Position numbers and translations under genes: made by a program. A stretch of DNA of 64,000 nt, taken from NCBI RefSeq assembly GCF_022014495.1, contig NZ_JAKLSQ010000007.1, positions 137,092-201,091 of the forward strand, given 5' to 3'. Shown in pieces: positions 17,670 to 24,679 of this stretch (its first letter is position 1; every line of letters begins with the position of its first letter). The notes below the pieces were generated by a model. It had not been told where the DNA came from. It ran no database searches and saw only the letters and a program-made list of their open reading frames with translations. The stretch is from Sandaracinobacteroides sayramensis. GTDB taxonomy: Bacteria > Pseudomonadota > Alphaproteobacteria > Sphingomonadales > Sphingomonadaceae.

Positions 17670-18589
17670 TTTGCGACTTCCCTATTTAATTGGCCGGATT
17701 TTCCGGCATTGTAGTTAAACCAGTCGTTTCTGGAGACTGGCCGCTGCGGGCACTTCATCGTCTTGAAAGTCCGACCCCCCGTTAAGAGCGCCGGGTTTCG
17801 CCCCGATCCGTGCCTCTGCCCCGACTGGTAACCATATCCATTTTGGGTTGCAATAGAGAAAATGCCGGGAACCCCCTTGGAGATATGGGTTTTTTGCATT
17901 GGTTAACATTCCGGCAAGCTTTGCGGCAGCATGTCCTAAGCGGCCGGACCTACCATATGAAGTGGCATCGCATACCAGCAGGGGCCGTATCTCGGGGCCG
18001 CAGGGCAGCTGCGCGCCGGCAAATCAATCGCCCGACCGATAAACCTGCCACTGCGTTTTCTACCGCATAGAAAGTCCCGACTCGTCGAATCGCAGTCTCC
18101 GTGTCCAGGAATTCACCGGACACAAGCAGAATTGCATCCATAGGCGAGTCGATTCGAGGGAAAGAGAGGCAATCCCTGCCCGGACACCGAACATCGATCG
18201 CAACTCGTCGCCTCCAACTTCGCTCCCCTGCCATTCGCTATTCCAAACTCGCCCCGTCACCCCGGGACTTGACCCGAAGTCCATGTTTTACTTCAAGCAC
18301 TTGGCCTGCGAAAGCCGGGCCCCGGGTCAAGCCCGGGGTGACGAATGGCGGCGCGCTGTCCAGAGCAAGGTCAGAAACCCCTATCTCTGAAGGGCAAGGA
18401 CTCTCACATTCAAATATTGCCGAGCTGCAAAACCAGCCACCCACGCTGATTGTATCTGAATTGTAAACTAACTATGTCCTCCAACCCATTGTCGTGAAAA
18501 GCCATATTGACTCCATCTCGCTAAAGACAGATATAGCGTCAAATTCACAATATTGCGGATATGAAATTTATCTGCAGGAGGGTGAGAAA
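17670..18589. other. 920-bp divergent intergenic region between flp and tadE
   Basis: No convincing gene is visible. Beside flp the leader contains short hairpins on the minus strand: GCCGGA-TTT-TCCGGC near 17695-17709 and CCAGTC/GACTGG at 17720-17740, just upstream of the pilin ribosome site. The segment around 17870-17930 is poorer in GC and probably holds the flp promoter. A palindromic repeat lies at 18255-18343, and the stretch 18400-18580 before tadE is again AT-richer. No known riboswitch consensus was recognised. Confidence 0.5.
18255..18343. repeat. GC-rich palindromic intergenic repeat, copy 1
   Basis: Two inverted arms, starting CGTCACCCCGGGACTTGACC and ending GGTCAAGCCCGGGGTGACG, flank a variable middle. 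The left arm carries an extra A and is slightly diverged. It belongs to the same family as seven further copies in this window. Confidence 0.85.
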
Positions 18590-19033
18590 ATGGGGTCACG
18601 CAAATCAAGCACAATGGCGAAGCTGGCTCGCAGTCGCCGGGGCGCGGTCGCTGCCGAGTTCGGGCTGGTGATGCCGCTTTTCATCAGCATGTTCATGGGC
18701 ATGGTGGAGTATAGCTTCGTCTATTTCACCTACGGCAACATGCAGGCCGCCACGCGGGACGTGACGCGGCAACTGGCTGTGAACACATTGATGCCCGGCC
18801 AGGCCGAGGCGGAGCTGAAAAGGCGCATGCCGCCCTGGGCGAGCGATTCGGTAACCGTTTCGGTCAACCAGTCGGCACCATCCAATCCGGCGACCAATGT
18901 CATCACCATGACGACGGACCTGCCGATCGCCAAAGCTACGCCGATCGGCTTCTTCACCAAGGCGCAGACCACCGACATCTCAAGTTCGGTGGAAATGAAA
19001 CAGGAACTTCCGTTCGTGGAGGTAGGGGCATGA
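18590..19033 (+). CDS. tadE: TadE-family pseudopilin
   Basis: The 147-residue protein begins MGSRKSSTMAKLARSRRG and then AVAAEFGLVMPLFISMFMG, the TadE-type hydrophobic segment with Glu at position +5 after the Gly cleavage point. The rest is a short extracellular domain. TadE pseudopilins are processed by the prepilin peptidase and are needed for Flp pilus formation. The ATG at 18590 has AGGAGGGTGAG just upstream; an in-frame earlier ATG at 18494 lacks one. The stop overlaps the next start as ATGA. Confidence 0.92.
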   Translation: MGSRKSSTMAKLARSRRGAVAAEFGLVMPLFISMFMGMVEYSFVYFTYGNMQAATRDVTRQLAVNTLMPGQAEAELKRRMPPWASDSVTVSVNQSAPSNPATNVITMTTDLPIAKATPIGFFTKAQTTDISSSVEMKQELPFVEVGA

Positions 19034-20232
19034 TCAGCAAAGAAAATCGAATCGCGCGCAACCTGCGCGCCCTGCGCGACGACAGGAAGGGTGTGGTCGC
19101 CATGGTCATGGCCGTCTCCGTCCCGGTCCTTATCGGTTCGGCGGCGTTCGCCATCGATTTCACCAATTACCGAATCATCAACAGCCGCATGCAGGCGGCG
19201 GCGGATGCCGGGGCGCTTGCCGGCGTGAAGGCGCTCGACACGCCTGGCGCTTCGGTGAACGAGGCGATCCGATTCGTCGGCCTCAACGTCCCCAAGGACT
19301 TCGGCGAGATGACGAAGGCGTCCGACGTGACGATCGGCAACTACAGCACCGCCAAGGGCTTTGTGGCCGGCAGCGGGCCGGATGCCAATGCCGTTCGCGT
19401 GATCACCCAACGCTCGCCCGAACGGGGCAATGCCGCCAAGCGCATCCTTTCGGTGTTCTGGGGTCCGGACGAAATTTCGCTGCGCGCGGAAGCCACCGCG
19501 GCGCGGCAGCTGAACGTGCAGTACGAGCCGCCGGAGCGGATGCTGCTCGACAACGAGGCTTGGGACTACAATGAACTCTATGCCTATTGTTATGACAATG
19601 CCGCCGGCAAGCGTGTGGCAAACACGGAGACGTTGATCGGCAACAATCTGAAGCTTCCCACGACCTACACCGGGAAAGACGTCACCTACAAAGGCAAAAC
19701 GATCCGAAATGGCGCGAAGATCACAAACGCTGCCGACATCATCACGATCAGCAAGGGCAAGGTCACGCAGGTGGCGAAAGAGCCGCTGGATTGGCCGAAG
19801 TGCGACAAGGCCGGCCAAAGCCTTAGCTTCCACCTGCGGAACTATCAGGGTTTCAGTGGGTATGACGGGAAGCTGACAAGCGAGCAGTGGGACGGCATCA
19901 ACGTCAACAATGCCAAAAAGCATTACACCGACACCCGGATCACGGCCGGGGTGGAAAGCTTCCCGGGGCTGGGCAGCAACAACATCCTGGAAACGGTGCG
20001 CTGCGATTCGCTGGACAAATGCGATCCGTCGAAGCCCGGCAGCAATGTGCCCAAGGGCAGGAACCGCAATCCGAACAAGGAAACGCAACCCTGCGTGCCC
20101 GGCAAATATATGTATTTCGGCTGGGAAGACCGTACCAGCGGCAGCGACCGCGACTTCGACGATATCACCATGGTGATGAAGTGCCCGAAGTCCGGCATCC
20201 TGGGCGACGGCAAGACCCGGCTGGTGGGCTAG
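19030..20232 (+). CDS. tadG: TadG-like protein with N-terminal Tad domain
   Basis: This 400-residue protein has a charged N-terminus, a single membrane segment (VVAMVMAVSVPVLIGSAAFA) and the Tad domain signature AIDFTNYRIINSRMQAAADA-GALAG near 45-66. The C-terminal half contains WEDRTSGSDRDFDDITMVMK, typical of a small extracellular domain found in other surface proteins (DUF4114-like; tentative). No complete VWA domain is seen, so it is TadG-like in anchor rather than a full TadG. It forms a two-gene unit with tadE and is followed by a strong terminator. Confidence 0.85.
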   Translation: MISKENRIARNLRALRDDRKGVVAMVMAVSVPVLIGSAAFAIDFTNYRIINSRMQAAADAGALAGVKALDTPGASVNEAIRFVGLNVPKDFGEMTKASDVTIGNYSTAKGFVAGSGPDANAVRVITQRSPERGNAAKRILSVFWGPDEISLRAEATAARQLNVQYEPPERMLLDNEAWDYNELYAYCYDNAAGKRVANTETLIGNNLKLPTTYTGKDVTYKGKTIRNGAKITNAADIITISKGKVTQVAKEPLDWPKCDKAGQSLSFHLRNYQGFSGYDGKLTSEQWDGINVNNAKKHYTDTRITAGVESFPGLGSNNILETVRCDSLDKCDPSKPGSNVPKGRNRNPNKETQPCVPGKYMYFGWEDRTSGSDRDFDDITMVMKCPKSGILGDGKTRLVG

Positions 20233-20286
20233 TCTGGCTTACGGACGACGGGGCCGCCGAGAGGCGCGTCAAGCTCCGGCGACGAA

Positions 20287-20325
20287 AAGAAGGGGCGGTC
20301 CGGATCGGACCGCCCCTTTTCTTTT
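20287..20325. terminator. Bidirectional Rho-independent terminator after tadG
   Basis: A stem AAGGGGCGGTCCG paired with CGGACCGCCCCTT around GAT is flanked by AAAAG on the left and TTTTCTTTT on the right. It can stop plus-strand transcription from tadG and minus-strand transcription coming from the PEP-CTERM-like gene. Confidence 0.9.
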
Positions 20326-20560
20326 GGCGATCATGCAGTCTGCAAACCCACGCGGCGAATGTCGGTTCGGGTGGCAAGCAGCGGCTATGCAACTCCCTCG
20401 TCACCCCGGGCTTGACCCGGGATCCAGCTTTTCTGCCGGCGCAGTGCTTGAGGAAGACAGCAGAACCCCGGGTCAAGCCCGGGGTGACGTGTGTTGGAAA
20501 TGCCCGGTGTCAACTCGGCGACCGCACAATTGCCGTCGGTTTGTAAACTGCACAATCGCC
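20326..20560. mobile_element. 235-bp foldback (MITE-like) element, copy A
   Basis: The element has terminal inverted repeats of 22 bp (20326-20347 and 20539-20560) matching at 18 of 22 positions. The arms continue as an imperfect palindrome inward. At its centre sits a copy of the GC-rich intergenic repeat (20399-20489). No open reading frame of note is inside. A second copy of nearly the same length and clearly similar sequence is at 24419-24654, which shows that the whole 235-bp unit, not just the central repeat, has been duplicated. Confidence 0.75.
20399..20489. repeat. GC-rich palindromic repeat inside foldback copy A
   Basis: Arms CGTCACCCCGGGCTTGACCC and GGTCAAGCCCGGGGTGACG form the centre of the 235-bp element. 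The middle contains TCCAGCTTTTCTGCCGGCG, also found in copy B. Confidence 0.85.
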
Positions 20561-20585
20561 CTTCTTTTCCCGATCAAGTCCGCGC

Positions 20586-21074
20586 TCAGGTGCTTTTCGG
20601 GAGATTCTCCGCCGGGCCACTGCCCTTGCGCATCGCCAGCCCGACGAGGCCGAAGCCGGTCAGCATCATCGCCCAACTCGCCGGCTGCGGCACGCCCGGC
20701 GCCGGGGAGGGCGGGAAAACGGGGCCGCCACCGCCGCCGCCACTTCCGCCGCCGCCACCTCCCGGGAAAACCACCCCGCCGTCCGGCACGAAGGCCACTG
20801 GCGAAGAAGGAAGCGCGCTTCCGGGCACGAACGTCTCGAACGACGGCAGCGGCGCCAGATCGGCTATGCCGCCGCCCAGCGGCGCGGCCACCGCCGGGCA
20901 GTCCGTGATCTGCGTCTGTGTGACATTGCGCGAAGCCGTCTTGTGCGCCTTGGGCGCAATCGGCTTCTTCTTCGGCTTGCTGACAGCAGGCTTCACTTGC
21001 TGAACCGTCACAACCGAGCCAGCGCCCACCCCGCCCGCGAGCAGCAGCGCGCAGATTTCCTTCATTCCAACCAT
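20586..21074 (-). CDS. Secreted protein with PEPxxWA-CTERM-like sorting tail
   Basis: This 162-residue protein has a weak N-terminal hydrophobic segment (ICALLLAGGVGAGSVV), a Lys-rich stretch (KPKKKPIAPKAHK), a central Gly-rich run (bases around 20715-20765) and a C-terminal tripartite tail VPQPASWAMMLTGFGLVGLAMRK. That tail matches the PEPxxWAMM sorting signals common in sphingomonads, except that the Glu is Gln. Such proteins are normally handled by an exosortase, none of which is in the window. The rest of the protein is not recognised. It faces the tad pseudopilin genes convergently across the foldback element. Confidence 0.8.
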   Translation of the reverse strand: MVGMKEICALLLAGGVGAGSVVTVQQVKPAVSKPKKKPIAPKAHKTASRNVTQTQITDCPAVAAPLGGGIADLAPLPSFETFVPGSALPSSPVAFVPDGGVVFPGGGGGGSGGGGGGPVFPPSPAPGVPQPASWAMMLTGFGLVGLAMRKGSGPAENLPKST

Positions 21075-21299
21075 GTTCCGACCCTGTCCAACTGATGCGC
21101 AAGGGCTGTCGCCGGATCATCCCACGATCCGACGGAACACTTCCGCAATACTGAAGAACCAACAAAAATACCCTGTGCTCTCAATATGAGCCCAGGGATT
21201 TCCTGTTACAAGCCGATGACCAGCGGTTTTGACGATGCTTTACAATTTGGCAGGCATTTCGCCTTGAATTGATATTTACTTCATATTAACGGTGAATAT

Positions 21300-21998
21300 T
21301 TATATTAACATTCGTTTACCAAATAAAGCGGAGCCGACGCGCACATGGGTGGCTCCCAGCGTCGCGGCAATGTCATAATCCGCGCTCATGCCCATGCTGA
21401 GGCCGGAGAGACCGTGCCGGGCCGCCAGTTTGGCCAGCAGCGCGAAATAGGGGGCCGGGTCCTTGTCCAGCGGCGGCACCGCCATCAGCCCGGAAACGCC
21501 GAGGCCGGCGTCCCGTGCTTCGGCCAGCAGCGCCGGCAGCGCTTCTATCGCCACCCCGCCCTTCTGCGCTTCCGCGCCGATGTTCACCTGCGCGAACAGG
21601 TGCGGCTGGCTTCCCCGCGCATCGCAGGCGCGCGCCAAGGCGGACACCAGCGAGGATCGGTCGAGGCTGTGGATCGCCGCGAACAGCGCCACCGCCTCCG
21701 CCGCCTTGTTCGATTGCAACTGCCCCACCAGATGCAGTTCCAGGCCCGGCGTTTCCGCCATCAGCTCCGGCCATTTGGCGGCGGCTTCCTGCACCCGATT
21801 CTCTCCGAACAGGCGCTGGCCCGCGGCAATCAGCGGGCGGATGTCGTCTGCCTTGAAGCTTTTGCTGACAGCGATCAGCTTCGGTTCGGCGTGCCCCCCG
21901 GCCCGGGCCGCCTCGGCAAGCGCATGGCGGAGCGCGCGCAGCCTTTCTTCGGCGGAGCCTTCAAGCGTGGGCGCGGGGGTGGCGATGGCCTTCTTCAT
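21300..21998 (-). CDS. YggS/PROSC-family pyridoxal-phosphate homeostasis protein
   Basis: This is a 232-residue single-domain PLP-binding protein of the YggS family, which buffers free PLP and has no known catalytic turnover. The PLP-lysine region is LIAVSKSFKADDI near residue 45, followed by FGENRVQEAAAKW and HLVGQLQSNK, all family hallmarks. GMSADYDIAATLGATHVRVG closes the phosphate site (canonical GMSxDxxxAI). I chose ATG 21998 as the start. The stop lies in AT-rich DNA. It is divergent from the ThiE-like gene, with 25 bp between starts. Confidence 0.93.
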   Translation of the reverse strand: MKKAIATPAPTLEGSAEERLRALRHALAEAARAGGHAEPKLIAVSKSFKADDIRPLIAAGQRLFGENRVQEAAAKWPELMAETPGLELHLVGQLQSNKAAEAVALFAAIHSLDRSSLVSALARACDARGSQPHLFAQVNIGAEAQKGGVAIEALPALLAEARDAGLGVSGLMAVPPLDKDPAPYFALLAKLAARHGLSGLSMGMSADYDIAATLGATHVRVGSALFGKRMLI

Positions 21999-22023
21999 CC
22001 GGTGGCGGTAGAGCGGAGCGGTG

Positions 22024-22599
22024 ATGGCCTCAAGGAAAAGTGGCGCCGGGCAACGGATTCCGACCCTGTGGCTGTTCACCGACGAACGCCTCGGCGGCCG
22101 GAACCCGGCCGACCCGCTGTGGCGAGCCGTGCGCAACCTGCCGCGTGGTAGCGGCATCCTCTTCCGCCACTATGGCTGGAGCAACGCGGAACGAGTTGCT
22201 CTCCTTGTGCAACTGCAGGCGCTGGCGCGGCGGCGGGGGCTGAAGATCGCCGTCAGCCGCTTGCCGCAGGCCCCCGGCGCCGCCCACGCAGGCGTGCACC
22301 GGCCGGCCGGCGATCGGAGCCCGGCGCACGGCCGGTTCGTCACCGCCGCCGCGCATGACGCCCGCGAGGTGGCGCAGGCCTTCGCGCGCGGCGCGGATAT
22401 GGTGTTCCTGTCCCCCGTTTTCCCGACGCGCAGCCATCCGGGCGCCACGGCGCTGGGGCCGGCCCGCTTCGGGCTGATCGCACGACAAGCGCGCGGGCCG
22501 GTTCTGGCGCTGGGCGGGATGAGCCGGGAAAGGGCGCGGCGGCTGAAGCCGCTGGGCGCCGCCGGATTCGGCGCGATCGATTATTGGGTCAGAGCCTGA
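22024..22599 (+). CDS. ThiE/TenI-like thiamine phosphate synthase family protein
   Basis: The 191-residue protein follows the TIM-barrel plan of thiamine phosphate synthase. It has LWLFTDERLGG at the N-terminus, GILFRHYG, then FVTAAAHDAREVAQAFARGA, a VFLSPVFPTRSHPGA loop and VLALGGMSRERARRL. The phosphate-binding G-G-M/I motif is present. The canonical GQ-D and H-hydrophobic pyrimidine-site residues are only partly conserved, so it may be a TenI-like or non-thiamine paralogue. GTG 22021 directly precedes ATG 22024. It ends convergently inside the DUF4112 gene (11-bp overlap). Confidence 0.75.
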   Translation: MASRKSGAGQRIPTLWLFTDERLGGRNPADPLWRAVRNLPRGSGILFRHYGWSNAERVALLVQLQALARRRGLKIAVSRLPQAPGAAHAGVHRPAGDRSPAHGRFVTAAAHDAREVAQAFARGADMVFLSPVFPTRSHPGATALGPARFGLIARQARGPVLALGGMSRERARRLKPLGAAGFGAIDYWVRA

Positions 22600-23020
22600 C
22601 GCCGTCGATCACTCCGGCGCCGGGGTGGTGCTTTTCGATATGGGCGAGGATGCGCTTCACGTTGCGGGTGTTGGAGCGATAGAAGAAGTCCAGCAAGTCG
22701 CCAGCCACGGGGATCGCGCCCAGCGCCGCGTCCAGCCCCACCCGGCCCAGCATGCGGGCGCAGGCCCAGCGCGACACGCCCACATTGCGCGCTTCCCAGA
22801 CCAGATAGGTGCCGATCGTCGCCGAGATCAGGTCGCCCACCACCGGCACCAGCCCGATGAAGGCGTCCAGACCGACGCGCTGGTTCCCCGGCAGGCGCAC
22901 CGCGCCTTCCAGGATCCGTTCCAGCACAATCAGCCGCGAACGCACATCGCGCGGGCTGCGCGACACGCCCAGCACCGTAGCCAGCCCGTCAAAACCTTCC
23001 AGCGTCGCGGCTGTCGCCAT
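22589..23020 (-). CDS. DUF4112 membrane-associated protein
   Basis: This 143-residue protein fits the DUF4112 family, with the signature GLDAFIGLVPVVGDLISATIGTYLV and a second related half (VGLDAALGAIPVAGDLLDFF). The two Asp-containing IPxxGD motifs are visible. The function of the family is unknown. AAGGAGA precedes ATG 23020. The C-terminus is soluble and charged (RNVKRILAHIEKHHPG). Transcribed alone, convergent with the ThiE-like gene. Confidence 0.85.
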   Translation of the reverse strand: MATAATLEGFDGLATVLGVSRSPRDVRSRLIVLERILEGAVRLPGNQRVGLDAFIGLVPVVGDLISATIGTYLVWEARNVGVSRWACARMLGRVGLDAALGAIPVAGDLLDFFYRSNTRNVKRILAHIEKHHPGAGVIDGVRL

Positions 23021-23145
23021 CGCCTGCCAGTCTCCTTTCGCGGCCGTCGATCCGCGGCAGCGGGGGAAAGATGGCCCTGCGGAGCATGATTTCAAGAGAG
23101 CTTCAGGCGGGGAGATGGCCAGCGCCCGCCGCTGCCACAATCTCC

Positions 23146-23235
23146 CGTCGCCCCTGGCTTGACCCGGGGTCCAGCTTTTCGTTTCCGCCGCATCGCGCAA
23201 AAATAGCTGGACCCCGGGTCAAGCCCGGGGCGACG
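23146..23235. repeat. GC-rich palindromic intergenic repeat, copy 3
   Basis: Arms CGTCGCCCCTGGCTTGACCC and GGTCAAGCCCGGGGCGACG are inverted. The middle has a second inverted pair, CCAGCTTTT against AAAATAGCTGG, so the whole 90 bp can form a long imperfect hairpin. It sits in the divergent gap between DUF4112 and TrcR. Confidence 0.85.
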
Positions 23236-23325
23236 AATGATCTCGTGCTGTTCGAGCGGAGGCGCCAGTCGAACGCATGAAGGCTTGCACTTCGGCCTTC
23301 GTCGCCTTACTCTCGCGGCTCGTTC

Positions 23326-23353
23326 GGCCATCCCTCCACGGGGTGGCCGTTTT
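23326..23353 (+). terminator. Terminator-like hairpin upstream of trcR
   Basis: A 9-bp stem GGCCATCCC/GGGGTGGCC (one G-T pair) around TCCAC is followed by GTTTTCAT. It points in the plus direction although no gene ends just before it. It may finish a short transcript starting between 23236 and 23300, where GAAGGC/GCCTTC can form another hairpin (about 23279-23300), or act as an attenuator in the trcR leader. Apart from this and the repeat I see nothing else in 23021-23404. Confidence 0.5.
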
Positions 23354-23404
23354 CATATCTTATTCCGCCGAACATCATTCGCCGAGGATTTTGAGGACAA
23401 AGCC

Positions 23405-24106
23405 ATGGCCACCAGCCTGAAGCATGTGAAGCAGGCCCAGCCGCTGATGCCGCACGCGACCGCGACCTGGCTCGTCGAGAATACGGGGCTGACCTTCGCG
23501 CAGATCGCCGCCTTCTGCCAGATCCACGCTCTGGAAGTGCAGGCGATCGCCGACGAGACCGCCGCCACCAAGCTGACCCCGCGCGACCCGATCCGCGCCG
23601 GCGAACTGGCGCAGGCGGAAATCGACAAGGGCCATTCCGATCCCGCCTATCGGCTGAAGATCTCGGCCGGCCCGGCGCAGGTGCGCCGCACCTCCGGCCC
23701 GCGCTACACTCCGCTCGCCAAGCGGCAGGACAAGCCGGACGGCATCGCCTGGATCATCCGCAACCATCCGGAAATCACCGACGGGCAGATTTCCAAGCTG
23801 ATCGGCACCACCAAGACCACCATCGCCGCGATCCGCAACCGCGAGCATTGGAACATCGCCAACATCACCCCCAAGGACCCGGTGACGCTCGGCCTCTGCT
23901 CGCAGCGGGAACTGGACGCGCTGGTCGCCGCCGCCGCCAAGAAGGCGGGGGTGACGCCGCAGGACGACGGACGCCTTGGCGCCGACCGGGAAGCGATGCT
24001 GGCCGAACTGCGCGCCGAGCGCGAAGCGCAGACGCAGGAGGGCGAGGAAGACGGAATCGCCCCGCGCGAGCACACCGCCGAAACCCTGTTCCGCACACAG
24101 GAATAG
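23405..24106 (+). CDS. trcR: Cell cycle transcriptional regulator TrcR (DUF1013)
   Basis: The 233-residue protein matches the alphaproteobacterial DUF1013 family. In Caulobacter this family is annotated as the cell-cycle regulator TrcR. Features are PLMPHATATWLVENTGLTFA near residue 15 with a helix-turn-helix (FAQIAAFCQIHALEVQAI), and a second HTH-like segment ITDGQISKLIGTTKTTIAAI followed by IRNREHWNIANITPKDPVTL. The C-terminus is acidic. The ATG at 23405 has no strong ribosome site but matches the usual family start. It is a single-gene unit, preceded by a hairpin and followed by 570 bp of intergenic DNA. Confidence 0.9.
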   Translation: MATSLKHVKQAQPLMPHATATWLVENTGLTFAQIAAFCQIHALEVQAIADETAATKLTPRDPIRAGELAQAEIDKGHSDPAYRLKISAGPAQVRRTSGPRYTPLAKRQDKPDGIAWIIRNHPEITDGQISKLIGTTKTTIAAIRNREHWNIANITPKDPVTLGLCSQRELDALVAAAAKKAGVTPQDDGRLGADREAMLAELRAEREAQTQEGEEDGIAPREHTAETLFRTQE

Positions 24107-24267
24107 CCGAAGCTATCAGCCGGCATCCGGTGCAGCTCGCCACCCTGACCCGCGCCAGGTCGGGGTGGCGTGCCATGGCTGCGGCTCATCGCGGAATCGG
24201 GGAGCTTAATGCGATTTATTCGCATTTATTGCATCGGCCCTCTTGAAATTCCCTGTCATGCGACCCA

Positions 24268-24395
24268 AATGGCGTTTGCGGGCTGGCGTTATCCCCCTTT
24301 TGCCGCCCGCGCGAGTGTCAGGGCACCTCATGGTGCCGGACGCTCCCTCCCTGAACCCTGGCCGCTGCGCCCTAAAGCGCAGCGGCTCTTTTTTT
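24268..24395 (+). ncRNA. Candidate structured small RNA with its own terminator
   Basis: Three consecutive hairpins are seen in 128 bases without a gene. The first is GCGGGC (24278-24283) with GCCCGC (24305-24310), whose inner loop holds TTATCCCCC. The second pairs GAGTGTC (24313-24319) with GACGCTC (24339-24345) and encloses GGCACC-TCAT-GGTGCC. The third is a perfect 10-bp terminator stem GCCGCTGCGC/GCGCAGCGGC (24361-24386) followed by TCTTTTTTT. Single-stranded CCCTCCCT before the terminator could pair with Shine-Dalgarno sequences. Upstream, CTTGAAA (24242-24248) with CCCAAAT 15 bases later resembles a heat-shock-type promoter; this is tentative. No Rfam family was recognised. Confidence 0.55.
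24361..24395 (+). terminator. Rho-independent terminator
   Basis: A perfect 10-bp GC-rich stem with a 6-base CCTAAA loop is followed immediately by a T-run (TCTTTTTTT). It is one of the strongest terminators in the window. It lies 255 bp after trcR, so it more probably ends the candidate small RNA or a long trcR 3' region. Confidence 0.9.
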
Positions 24396-24418
24396 GCCCG
24401 GAAGCAGCGGCTCGGAAG

Positions 24419-24654
24419 GGTGATTGTGCGCTTTGCGAACCCGCATGGCGAACGTCGGTTCCGGTGGGAAGCGGCGGCTATGCAACGCCCTCGTCACCCC
24501 GGGCTTGACCCGGGGTCCAGCTTTTCTGCCGGCGATTCGCTTGAGGAAGACAACCGTTACCCCGGGTCAAGCCCGGGGTGACGGCTGTTGGAAATGTCCG
24601 GTGTCAGGTCGGCGACCGCACAATTGCCGTTGGTTCGTAAACTGCATAATCGCC
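24419..24654. mobile_element. 236-bp foldback (MITE-like) element, copy B
   Basis: This is the second copy of the element found at 20326-20560. Terminal inverted repeats are at 24419-24440 and 24633-24654 (17 of 22 matching), and the central GC-rich repeat is at 24492-24583. Aligned end to end with copy A it is the same length within one base and most positions agree, including outer segments such as GGCGACCGCACAATTGCCGT. It lies between the small-RNA terminator and the convergent SPOR gene. Confidence 0.75.
24492..24583. repeat. GC-rich palindromic repeat inside foldback copy B
   Basis: Same arms and same inner TCCAGCTTTTCTGCCGGCG as in copy A; it forms the core of the second foldback element. 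Confidence 0.85.
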
Positions 24655-24679
24655 TTTGGAAGGCTACCGCCGAGTCGAG

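Noticed and set aside
17750-17860. Possible cyclic-di-GMP riboswitch in the flp leader
   Set aside because: The leader is GC-rich with small stems, but the conserved GEMM core could not be matched.
20690-20770. Simple-sequence GGN/CCG tract as phase-variable repeat
   Set aside because: It encodes an interrupted poly-Gly linker and is not a uniform short tandem repeat.
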